Shown here piece by piece: positions 57,284-64,000 of a stretch of DNA of 64,000 nucleotides. Numbering within the stretch: the first letter of the stretch is position 1; every line of letters starts with the position of its first letter. Below the pieces are notes generated by a model, which saw only the letters and a program-made list of their open reading frames with translations, ran no database searches and was not told where the DNA came from. This DNA comes from Allohoeflea poritis (GTDB lineage Bacteria; Pseudomonadota; Alphaproteobacteria; Rhizobiales; Rhizobiaceae). The stretch spans positions 1 through 64,000 of the forward strand of contig NZ_JAPJZH010000001.1 of NCBI RefSeq assembly GCF_027889715.1, given 5' to 3'. Position numbers and translations under genes: made by a program.

Positions 57284-58204
57284 TTAGCGATCCGGGACGA
57301 ATGACTGACCGAGCGAAGCCGGAGTATTCATCAGTGTCAAGCGCCTGTTGCGCGAGATCAGTACAAGAACGATTATTGTCGCGAGATAAGGCAGCGCCGA
57401 CAGGAATTGCGACGGGATACCGAAACCGAGCGCCTGCGCATGCAACTGTCCGATCGTAACGGCGCCGAACAGATAGGCGCCGGCAAGCACGCGCAGCGGC
57501 CGCCAGCTTGCGAAAACGACGAGCGCAAGCGCAATCCAGCCGCGGCCGGCGGACATGTTTTCCACCCATTGCGGCGTGTAGACGAGCGACAATTGCGCGC
57601 CCGCCAGTCCGGCGCAGACGCCGCCGAACATGACCGCCAGATAACGCGTCTTGATGACCGAAATACCGAGCGCGTGGGCCGAGCCGTGGCTGTCTCCGAT
57701 GGCGCGCAATTGAAGGCCGATGCGTGTCCTGAACAGGAACCAGCTGACACCGACGACCGACAGGATGGACAGATAGAAGATGATGTCCTGATTGAAGACC
57801 AGCGGGCCGACAAGCGGCAGGCTGCTGAGCAGCGGGATGGCAATCGGCTCAAGCTGGACGCCGGGTTGACCGACGAAATTCTCCCCGATCATTCCCGAAA
57901 GACCTAGGCCGAGAATGGTGAGCGCCAGTCCTGTTGCGACCTGATTGGTGACAAGCGTCAGGCTCAGGAAACCGAAGAGCAGCGAGAAGGCGCAGCCCGC
58001 CAGAGCCCCGCACAGCGCCCCGAGATACGGGTTGCCGGAGATCTGCGCCATGGCAAATGCGACCACCGCGCCCACGACGATCATGCCTTCGACGCCGAGA
58101 TTGAGGACGCCGGATCTTTCCACGACCAGCTCGCCCATGGCGGCCAGAAGCAGAGGAGTCGCTGCCGTCGTGACGGTCAGGAGTACGGCTACGATGAGTT
58201 CCAT
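57284..58204 (-). CDS. ABC transporter permease (BMP/nucleoside type), second subunit
   Basis: 306 residues with about 8-9 transmembrane helices, BPD_transp_2 family. The coupling-loop type sequence RTRIGLQLRAIGDSHGSAHALGIS (about 160-183) and ERSGVLNLGVEGMIVVGA near the N-terminus are typical. It forms the membrane channel with the larger permease upstream, whose stop codon abuts its start. The binding-protein gene follows 27 bases later. Confidence 0.92.
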   Translation of the reverse strand: MELIVAVLLTVTTAATPLLLAAMGELVVERSGVLNLGVEGMIVVGAVVAFAMAQISGNPYLGALCGALAGCAFSLLFGFLSLTLVTNQVATGLALTILGLGLSGMIGENFVGQPGVQLEPIAIPLLSSLPLVGPLVFNQDIIFYLSILSVVGVSWFLFRTRIGLQLRAIGDSHGSAHALGISVIKTRYLAVMFGGVCAGLAGAQLSLVYTPQWVENMSAGRGWIALALVVFASWRPLRVLAGAYLFGAVTIGQLHAQALGFGIPSQFLSALPYLATIIVLVLISRNRRLTLMNTPASLGQSFVPDR

Positions 58205-59299
58205 TTAGGCGCCCTCCCCAGCGGGTTCCGCATGCGCGACGAATTTGAGCCTGACGCGGTAGTGGATCAGCGTGTCGCAGGCCAGGACGAAGAACAGCAG
58301 CAGTCCCTGGAACACGCGCGCGATCTTGTCAGGCAGGCCGATTGAAATCTGCGCCGCCTCGCCGCCGAGATAGGTCAGCGCCAGGATCAGGCCGGCGGCG
58401 AAAATTCCGAGCGGGTTGAGCCGTCCGAGGAAGGCGACGATGATCGCCGTAAAGCCGTAGCCCGGTGAGATCACCGGCTGGAGCTGCTCGATCGAGCCGG
58501 AAACTTCCGAAATACCGGCAAGGCCAGCCAGCGCTCCGGAAAACAGGAAGGCGAAGAACACCATCTTGTTGGCGGAAAAACCCGCAAAGCGCCCTGCCCG
58601 TGCCGATTGGCCTAGGACCGAGACCTCGAAGCCGCGCAGCATGTAGCGCATCATGAACCAGGTCAGCAGTGTCGCGACGACCGCGAAGATGATGCCGAGA
58701 TCGGCGCGGCCGGAAGCCGGCAACAATTCCGGGAGAATGGCCTCGACATCGAATTCGCGGCTTTCAGGGAAGTTGAAACCCTCCGGATTGCGCCATGGTC
58801 CGCGCACAATCCAGTCGAGGAAGAGCTGCGCCACATAGACAAGCATCAGGCTCGACAGGATCTCATTTGTATTGAAGCGCGTCTTCAACAATGCCGGTAT
58901 CGCCGCATAGGCGGCTCCGCCGATCATGCCCATGATCAGCATGACGGGCAACACGAGCCAAGAATCCCACTGGTGGACCATGATCGGCAAAATCGAACCG
59001 GTTACGCCGCCGATGATGAACTGTCCCTCGGCGCCGATATTCCAGTTGTTGGAACGGAAACAGACGGAAAGGCCCACGGCAATCAGGATGAGCGGCGCTG
59101 CCTTGATGGCGAGCTCATGCAACGACCATACCTCGGTCAGCGGCTCGATGAAAAAGCTGTACAGCGCATCGATCGGGTTCTTGTCCAGCGCGGTGAACAT
59201 GATGGCGCCGGCGACGACTGTCAGGCCGAGCGCGATGAACGGCGAAAGCACCGAAAAGAGCGCCGAGTGGCCGGGTCTGCGTTCGAGTTCAATGCGCAT
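58205..59299 (-). CDS. ABC transporter permease (BMP/nucleoside type), first subunit
   Basis: About 364 residues with around 9-10 helices, including the family pattern NWNIGAEGQFIIGGVTGS (about 105-122) and VSVLGQSARAGRFAGFSANK. ATG at 59299 with GGAGG 7 bases upstream is preferred; a longer reading would lie within the ATPase gene. It overlaps the ATPase stop by 11 bases and abuts the second permease, so ATPase-permease-permease-binding protein form one operon. Confidence 0.93.
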   Translation of the reverse strand: MRIELERRPGHSALFSVLSPFIALGLTVVAGAIMFTALDKNPIDALYSFFIEPLTEVWSLHELAIKAAPLILIAVGLSVCFRSNNWNIGAEGQFIIGGVTGSILPIMVHQWDSWLVLPVMLIMGMIGGAAYAAIPALLKTRFNTNEILSSLMLVYVAQLFLDWIVRGPWRNPEGFNFPESREFDVEAILPELLPASGRADLGIIFAVVATLLTWFMMRYMLRGFEVSVLGQSARAGRFAGFSANKMVFFAFLFSGALAGLAGISEVSGSIEQLQPVISPGYGFTAIIVAFLGRLNPLGIFAAGLILALTYLGGEAAQISIGLPDKIARVFQGLLLFFVLACDTLIHYRVRLKFVAHAEPAGEGA

Positions 59300-60878
59300 G
59301 AGCGGCCTCCAAATGTGTGTCCGCGGCCGGCGCGTCTTCGCCATGGATACCGCCCATGAGCAGACCGATGCGTTCGAGAGTCATGTTTTCCGAGGGCTCC
59401 GCGGCCGAAAGCCGGCCTTCGTTTATCACGGCGATGCTGGTCGCCACCTCGAAGATCTCGTCCAGGTCCTGGCTGATCACGACGACAGCGGAGCCGGAAT
59501 TGGCGAGGTCGATCAGCGCCTGCCGGATACGGCTGGCGGCGCCGGCGTCGACCCCCCAGGTCGGCTGGTTGACGACCATGACGGAGGGCTTGCGATCGAG
59601 CTCGCGCCCGACGATGAATTTCTGCAGATTGCCGCCGGACAGGGACGACGCGTCCGGGTCCTCGCCGGACATGCGCACGTCCATCTCCTTGATGATGCGC
59701 TCCGAGGCCTTGCGTACGACATCATGACGGATGATCTTCAGCGGACCGCCCGTCAGAAACTCCGCGGCGTCGGACCGGTGACGCGCGAGCACCATGTTTT
59801 CGGAAAGGGTCATGGAGGACACGGCGGCATGACCGTGCCGCTCTTCCGGGACGAAGCCGGCGCCGAGAAGGCGTCGCGCTGAAATGCCAAGCCGACCTGC
59901 GTCCTTGCCGCAAATCCTGATATCATCGGACTTGTCGACGAGTTCCTCGCCGGACAGGACATCGAAAAGCTCGCTCTGGCCGTTGCCCGCCACGCCGGCA
60001 ATGCCGATCACCTCTCCACCGCGAACGGTCAGGTCGATATCCTTGAGCGCGACGGCGAACGGCGTGCGCGCCGGCGCCGAGAGCTTTCTTGTTTCGATGA
60101 GAACCTGGTCGGTGACGCTGCCGCCGGTATTGGAAACGGACTTTACTTCCGAGCCGACCATCATGCGCGCCAGCGATGCCGGCGTCTCCTCACGTGGATC
60201 GCAATCGCCGGTGAGCTTGCCGTGGCGCAGGACCGTCGCCCGGTCGCAGATGCGCTGCACTTCCTCCAGCCGGTGGCTGATATAGAGGACGGAACGGCCT
60301 TCCGAGCGGATCTTCTCCAGCGTCTCGAAGAGCCGGTCGGCCTCCTGCGGCGTCAGAACGGATGTGGGCTCGTCGAGGATGATGAGCTCCGGGTTCTGCA
60401 ACAGGGTCCTGACGATTTCGATCCGCTGGCGCTCGCCCACGGAAAGATCGGCAACATGTGCATGCGGATCGAGCGGCAGGCCGTATTCGCGGGAAAGAAC
60501 CGCGGCCTGCTCCGAAATGTTCTCGATGCTCACGTCATCGTCCATGGAAAGCGCGATGTTCTCCGCGACGGTCAGCGCCTCGAACAGCGAGAAGTGCTGG
60601 AAAACCATCCCGATGCCGTAGCCGCGGGCCTGTCCCGGGCTGCTTATCGTGACCGGATTTCCCTTCCAGAAGATCTGTCCGGATGTCGGCTCGAGCGAGC
60701 CGAACAACATCTTCACGAGTGTCGATTTTCCGGCGCCGTTTTCGCCGAGAAGTGCATGTATTTCGCTTGATTTGATTTCCAGGTCGATGTGATCGTTGGC
60801 GCGCAATTCGCCGAAGACCTTGGTCAAGCCGCGCACTTCCAGCAGGCAGTCACTGTGCCCAGGTTCGTGATTAGCCAA
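59289..60878 (-). CDS. ABC transporter ATP-binding protein with two ATPase domains (BMP/nucleoside type)
   Basis: About 529 residues. The first domain (about 10-245) has Walker A GENGAGKST, signature LSVGERQRIEIV and Walker B LIILDEPTSVL. The second (about 262-515) has signature LSGGNLQKF but a degenerate Walker region, with VVNQPTWGVD in place of the normal Walker B, as in RbsA/XylG-like double ATPases. It powers the importer. The start is a TTG with GGGGGAGG 5 bases upstream; an ATG at 60939 would lie before this ribosome site. First gene of the operon. Confidence 0.93.
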   Translation of the reverse strand: MANHEPGHSDCLLEVRGLTKVFGELRANDHIDLEIKSSEIHALLGENGAGKSTLVKMLFGSLEPTSGQIFWKGNPVTISSPGQARGYGIGMVFQHFSLFEALTVAENIALSMDDDVSIENISEQAAVLSREYGLPLDPHAHVADLSVGERQRIEIVRTLLQNPELIILDEPTSVLTPQEADRLFETLEKIRSEGRSVLYISHRLEEVQRICDRATVLRHGKLTGDCDPREETPASLARMMVGSEVKSVSNTGGSVTDQVLIETRKLSAPARTPFAVALKDIDLTVRGGEVIGIAGVAGNGQSELFDVLSGEELVDKSDDIRICGKDAGRLGISARRLLGAGFVPEERHGHAAVSSMTLSENMVLARHRSDAAEFLTGGPLKIIRHDVVRKASERIIKEMDVRMSGEDPDASSLSGGNLQKFIVGRELDRKPSVMVVNQPTWGVDAGAASRIRQALIDLANSGSAVVVISQDLDEIFEVATSIAVINEGRLSAAEPSENMTLERIGLLMGGIHGEDAPAADTHLEAAHAH

Positions 60879-61157
60879 ATTTTCCTCCCCCGCATCTAAG
60901 CGGATCCAACCGGTCCTGATCCTAGGCGCAGTCGGCATATCCCGCAAAGATCGAACGATAATAAAGAGCTTCAAAATTTTGACACATAATTGCAGGGCGC
61001 TATTCGCCTGTCATCAACGAATGTTGCATTGCAAAATATTTGCGCAGGAAGCCCAAACATTGGGCTGCGTCAGATGGTCCGCCGCGTTGCATTTTTGCAT
61101 GACAGAGACGGTCGGGATGGTAGTGTGTCGCTCAATTGGCGCGGACAGGATGCTGGC
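60879..61157. promoter_or_regulatory. Divergent region between the BMP importer and UbiH-like genes
   Basis: 279 bases. Two small dyads are visible on the ubiH side: TTGCA-T-TGCAA (61024-61034) and GCCCAA-aca-TTGGGC (61051-61065). TTGCAT recurs three times between 61,024 and 61,097. These may be regulator sites or leader hairpins. No -35/-10 pair was convincing. Confidence 0.35.
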
Positions 61158-62381
61158 ATGGACAGGACATACGACATCGCGGTGATCGGCGGAGGGCTTG
61201 CAGGCTCGGCCGCCGCACTTGCCGTGGCGCGGCGCGGATACAGAACGGCGTTCATCGCACCTGCCGCGAAGGCAGCGGATGGCCGCACCACCGCCCTGAT
61301 GATGCCGTCGATCGAATTGTTGCAGCAACTGGATATCTGGGAGGGGGTTGAAAACGCGGCGGCGCCACTACGCGCCATGCGCATTATCGATGCCACCAGC
61401 CGGCTGGTCCGCGCGCCCACCGTCACATTCCATTCCAGCGAACTCCATATTGAGGCATTCGGTTACAACATTCCGAATGCGCCGCTTCTGGAAGCTTTAG
61501 GCAAAGCAGCCGGCTCGCTTGAAGAGATCACATGTTTCGCCAGTGCCGCGACTTCCATCAAAGAGCTTCCGGAACATGCGCAGATCGTCCTGGAAGACGG
61601 TTCCGCGCTTGCCGCCAGCCTCGTCGTCGGCGCCGACGGGCGGAATTCCAAGGTTCGTGAAGCGGCAGGGATCAGGGTCCACGACTGGCGCTATCCGCAA
61701 ACGGCGATTGTGCTCAATTTCAGCCATCAGTATCCGCATGCAGACACTTCGAACGAGTTCCATACGGAAGCGGGACCATTCACTCAGGTGCCCCTGCCCG
61801 GCCAAAGATCCAGTCTCGTGTGGGCGCTCGCACCGGCCGAGGCCGAGGCGATGCAGGTCATGCCGGCCGATGAGCTCGGGTCCGCGATCGAGGAGAGGAT
61901 GCAGTCCATTCTCGGCAAGGTTACGGTCGAGGGTGCAGTGCAGCGCTTTGCCTTCAGCGGCATGATCGCCCGCTCATTTGGCCGCGGCCGCATGGCCCTG
62001 GTCGGAGAGGCAGGGCATGTCTTTCCGCCCATAGGTGCTCAAGGTCTCAATCTTGGTCTGCGGGACGTTCTGGAATTCGTTTCGGCGCTTGACCGAGCGG
62101 GCGGTCCAGCCAATGCAGCCGCAGTGACGCGCCATTACGATCGGGCCCGGCGCAGCGATGTGGTCTCCAGAACGGCCAGCGTCGATATGCTGAACCGGAC
62201 GCTGTTGAACGACTTTCTGCCGGTCCAACTGTTGCGATCCGGTGGTCTTGCCGCGCTTTCGGCGATCGCACCCTTGCGTATTTTAGCCATGCGGGAGGGC
62301 ATGAAGCCCGGCAGCGGTTTCAACGCCCTTGGGCGGGCGACGCAGCGGGAAAAAGATCAGCCGGAAGCAGTCCGGAGGTAA
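61158..62381 (+). CDS. UbiH/UbiF-family FAD-dependent hydroxylase
   Basis: 407 residues. GGGLAGSAAALAVARRGYR near the N-terminus binds FAD, VVGADGRNSKVREAAGI (about 155-171) is the DG motif, and LVGEAGHVFPPIGAQGLNLGLRD (about 280-302) is the second FAD motif; the usual GDAAH is GEAGH here, as often in this order. It likely hydroxylates a ring carbon in ubiquinone synthesis. ATG with AGGA 7 bases upstream. The end overlaps the convergent AEC gene by 62 bases. Confidence 0.9.
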   Translation: MDRTYDIAVIGGGLAGSAAALAVARRGYRTAFIAPAAKAADGRTTALMMPSIELLQQLDIWEGVENAAAPLRAMRIIDATSRLVRAPTVTFHSSELHIEAFGYNIPNAPLLEALGKAAGSLEEITCFASAATSIKELPEHAQIVLEDGSALAASLVVGADGRNSKVREAAGIRVHDWRYPQTAIVLNFSHQYPHADTSNEFHTEAGPFTQVPLPGQRSSLVWALAPAEAEAMQVMPADELGSAIEERMQSILGKVTVEGAVQRFAFSGMIARSFGRGRMALVGEAGHVFPPIGAQGLNLGLRDVLEFVSALDRAGGPANAAAVTRHYDRARRSDVVSRTASVDMLNRTLLNDFLPVQLLRSGGLAALSAIAPLRILAMREGMKPGSGFNALGRATQREKDQPEAVRR

Positions 62382-63306
62382 TGGCGTAGAGCAAGGCCGT
62401 GACCGATAGAACGGAGAGCACGGTGGTTATCAGAACCGTGGCCGAGCTCCGTTCGACCCAGACATTATATTGTTGCGCGAGCACAAAGACGTTCGTTGCC
62501 GTGGGAAGCGAAGCCAGAAGGACGGCGGTGAATATCCAGGTGCTGTCGAAATCACCCACCAGGCCCATGGCGACGTAGACAAGAAGCGGGTGGACAATCA
62601 GCTTCGCCGGTACAATGTAGGACAGCTCAAGCGGTATCCGGCGCAGCGGCCGCAATGCAAGCGTCACGCCCATCGCAAACAGCGCGCAAGGCGCGGCGGC
62701 CTGCGAGAGGTAGTCTATAAGGCGTTGCGGGGCGTCCGGGATGGGCAGTTTCAGCCATGCCACCGTGACCCCTGCGATGGTTGCCAAAATGAACGGGTGC
62801 AAGATGATGCGCCGTGCAATGAGCGCAACCAGCGTCGGCAAGGAATGTTTCTCGCTGCCGGAAATTGCCATCATGCACGGAACTATGGCGAAATGCATGA
62901 TGTTCTCGAAGCAGAAAATGAGTGCGACGGGAACGGCTGCCTTTTCGCCGAAGGCCAGAATGGCCAGGCTCGGGCCCATATAGCCGATATTGCCGTATGC
63001 GGCGGCCAGACCCTGTATCGTGCCGGCGGCTATTGATGCGCGTATGGCGACGACCGCAAACGCGAAGACGACCGCAAAGACCGTGTAGGTGGAAAGCAGG
63101 CTTGCCATGATGAAATCAAGGCGGGCCAGTTCCTCAATCGGCGTGCGCGAAAGCAGCTTGAAGAAGAGCGCTGGAAGCGCCAGGTACAGCACGAATATAT
63201 TGAGCCAGCCCAACGCGTCGGACGGCTGCCGCACGAGCCGGGCTGTTACGTAGCCCAGAAAGATGAGCCCGAAGAGCGGGAGAATGAGCGCTGCGATTTG
63301 TGACAT
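62320..63306 (-). CDS. AEC-family transporter
   Basis: 328 residues with about ten hydrophobic helices in two five-helix halves (auxin efflux carrier/bile-acid-like fold). LPLFGLIFLGYVTARLV, YGNIGYMGPSLAILAFG and PTATNVFVLAQQYNV are typical. Substrates in bacteria include organic acids such as malate or malonate; not determined here. Its last 21 codons overlap the end of the UbiH-like gene on the opposite strand. Confidence 0.88.
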   Translation of the reverse strand: MSQIAALILPLFGLIFLGYVTARLVRQPSDALGWLNIFVLYLALPALFFKLLSRTPIEELARLDFIMASLLSTYTVFAVVFAFAVVAIRASIAAGTIQGLAAAYGNIGYMGPSLAILAFGEKAAVPVALIFCFENIMHFAIVPCMMAISGSEKHSLPTLVALIARRIILHPFILATIAGVTVAWLKLPIPDAPQRLIDYLSQAAAPCALFAMGVTLALRPLRRIPLELSYIVPAKLIVHPLLVYVAMGLVGDFDSTWIFTAVLLASLPTATNVFVLAQQYNVWVERSSATVLITTVLSVLSVTALLYAITSGLLPADLFPAASPAQGR

Positions 63307-63445
63307 TGGCTGGCTTTGGTGTTGCGATACAGCTTGTATTCACAAATAACGCATAATCAAGCGGTAGTAGCCGGCGAAGGAAGAGAAGATCAGCAACCGG
63401 CTTCGGCAATGTTACCGTTTTGTTACTGGATTCGCCCAAAAGGCG

Positions 63446-63475
63446 TTGAAATTGCAAGCGCCTTGCCTCTATTAG
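63446..63475 (+). promoter_or_regulatory. Candidate hspQ promoter
   Basis: TTGAAA at 63446-63451 and TATTAG at 63470-63475, 18 bases apart, 22 bases before the hspQ start. The elements also resemble the heat-shock sigma-32 pattern of alphaproteobacteria (CTTGAA and CTATNT-like), which would fit the gene, but the match is loose. Confidence 0.4.
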
Positions 63476-63497
63476 TGTTTCCAGGAGGCATTCATCG

Positions 63498-63830
63498 ATG
63501 CTCAAATCGCGAACGGCAAAATTTCAGATCGGACAAACGGTTAAGCACCGCGTCTACCCATTCAGGGGCGTCATTTTCGATGTCGATCCGGTTTTTGCCA
63601 ACACGGAGGAATGGTATCAGTCCATTCCTGAAGATGTCCGCCCGCACAAGGAACAGCCCTTCTACCATCTGTTTGCCGAAAACGAGGATACCGATTACAT
63701 CGCTTATGTATCGGAGCAGAATCTTTTGCCCGACGACAGCGGCCAACCGGTTCAACACCCTCAAATCTCGGAAATTTTCGAAGGTTCCGATGACGGCGTG
63801 TACAAGCTCAGAGGGCCCGTCGGCCACTGA
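63498..63830 (+). CDS. hspQ: Heat shock protein HspQ
   Basis: 110 residues of the YccV/HspQ family. KFQIGQTVKHRVYPFRGVIFDVDPVFANTEEWYQSIPEDVRPHKEQPFYHL (about 9-59) and YVSEQNLLPDDSGQPVQHP are diagnostic. HspQ is a heat-shock protein and a specificity-enhancing factor for Lon protease in enterobacteria. CAGGAGG lies about 8 bases ahead of the start. It is monocistronic with its own terminator. Confidence 0.93.
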   Translation: MLKSRTAKFQIGQTVKHRVYPFRGVIFDVDPVFANTEEWYQSIPEDVRPHKEQPFYHLFAENEDTDYIAYVSEQNLLPDDSGQPVQHPQISEIFEGSDDGVYKLRGPVGH

Positions 63831-63859
63831 CAGCGGCCCATGAATGCATCGGATGGCAA

Positions 63860-63893
63860 AAAGGCGCGGCTAAACCGCGCCTTTCTCTTTTTT
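63860..63893. terminator. Terminator of hspQ, shared with the gene at the right edge
   Basis: AAAGGCGCGG (63860-63869) pairs with CCGCGCCTTT (63875-63884) around CTAAA, followed by CTCTTTTTT. The convergent gene at the right edge ends at 63892, so the hairpin also serves it from the other side, with an A-tract upstream. Confidence 0.88.
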
Positions 63894-64000
63894 AGTTCGA
63901 TTCCTTGGCCTTTTGCTGGGCCTCTTCAAGCTTCTGTCGCGCTGCCTGTGCCTTGCGCTGCATCTCTTCCTGCAACAGGCGCTGGCGTTCCTGGAGCTCG
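63892..64000 (-). CDS. C-terminal fragment of a charged, coiled-coil-tailed protein
   Basis: 35 codons enter from the right edge on the minus strand and end with TAA at 63894-63892. The tail is Gln/Glu/Lys/Arg-rich with heptad spacing (LQERQRLLQEEMQRKAQAAR and on to KAKESN), so a coiled coil or disordered tail. Proteins of the invasion-associated locus B type beside hspQ in rhizobia can end like this, but that is only a guess. The rest lies outside the window. Confidence 0.5.
   Translation of the reverse strand, partial: ELQERQRLLQEEMQRKAQAARQKLEEAQQKAKESN

Overview
The window is a chromosome segment from an alphaproteobacterium of the order Hyphomicrobiales (rhizobia and relatives). The genus cannot be fixed from sequence alone. 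The placement rests on gene order and gene style. The runs eno ... ftsB-pdhA-pdhB-pdhC-lpdA-lipA-ratA and cinA-ispDF | dusB-ntrB-ntrC-ntrY-ntrX-trkA-trkH-hfq-hflX-mazG, an E1-beta PdhB carrying its own lipoyl domain, and a fused IspDF are all typical of this order. The DNA is GC-rich with dense, often overlapping genes (many ATGA stop/start overlaps).

Layout. 1-3.7 kb: the start of a secreted protein cut by the window edge, a diheme cytochrome c plus beta-helix protein pair, and a divergent TetR regulator. 3.7-7.7 kb: a two-subunit 2-oxoacid:acceptor oxidoreductase (KorAB) and a divergent VOC-family protein. 7.7-11 kb: enolase and ftsB, separated by a polytopic membrane protein that has its own palindromic upstream region and its own terminator. 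11-18.9 kb: the pyruvate dehydrogenase complex with its E3, lipoyl synthase, a RatA/COQ10-like protein and two small membrane stress proteins. 19.1-24.4 kb: a complete branched-chain 2-oxoacid dehydrogenase operon with a second E3. 24.4-26.1 kb: cinA and ispDF. 26.2-39.1 kb: dusB, the two nitrogen two-component systems NtrBC and NtrYX, potassium uptake TrkA/TrkH, Hfq, HflX and MazG.

39.3-48.4 kb is a housekeeping stretch on the minus strand: hydrolase, YbaK-like deacylase, MBL hydrolase, TatD, MetG, HolB, Tmk, a D-Ala-D-Ala carboxypeptidase and RlpA. Between tmk and the carboxypeptidase lies a roughly 270 bp gene-less element with 25 bp perfect terminal inverted repeats, which looks like a MITE. 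A tRNA-Ser(TGA) gene at 48.7 kb marks the start of an accessory region (49-55.5 kb). This holds two flavin nitroreductase-fold proteins, one with the complete Glu-Tyr-Lys signature of iodotyrosine deiodinase, then an AlkB-type alkane monooxygenase, an orphan membrane protein, a cytosolic reductive-dehalogenase-like corrinoid/iron-sulfur protein and an odd S41-like exported protein.

55.7-64 kb returns to ordinary genes: a YciA-type thioesterase, a BMP/nucleoside-type ABC importer (binding protein, two permeases, double ATPase), a UbiH-type hydroxylase, an AEC transporter, HspQ and the C-terminus of a further gene.

How the genes work together. The first 25 kb is a concentration of 2-oxoacid metabolism: enolase leads toward pyruvate, then PDH, BCKDH and KorAB, with LipA making the lipoyl cofactor used by three lipoyl-domain proteins in the same neighbourhood. 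The Ntr block is the nitrogen-sensing core. The most novel part is the tRNA-adjacent accessory region. There, two unrelated reductive dehalogenation chemistries (flavin IYD type and corrinoid RdhA type) lie within 5 kb, together with AlkB, which suggests a role in handling halogenated organic compounds. That functional link is inference.
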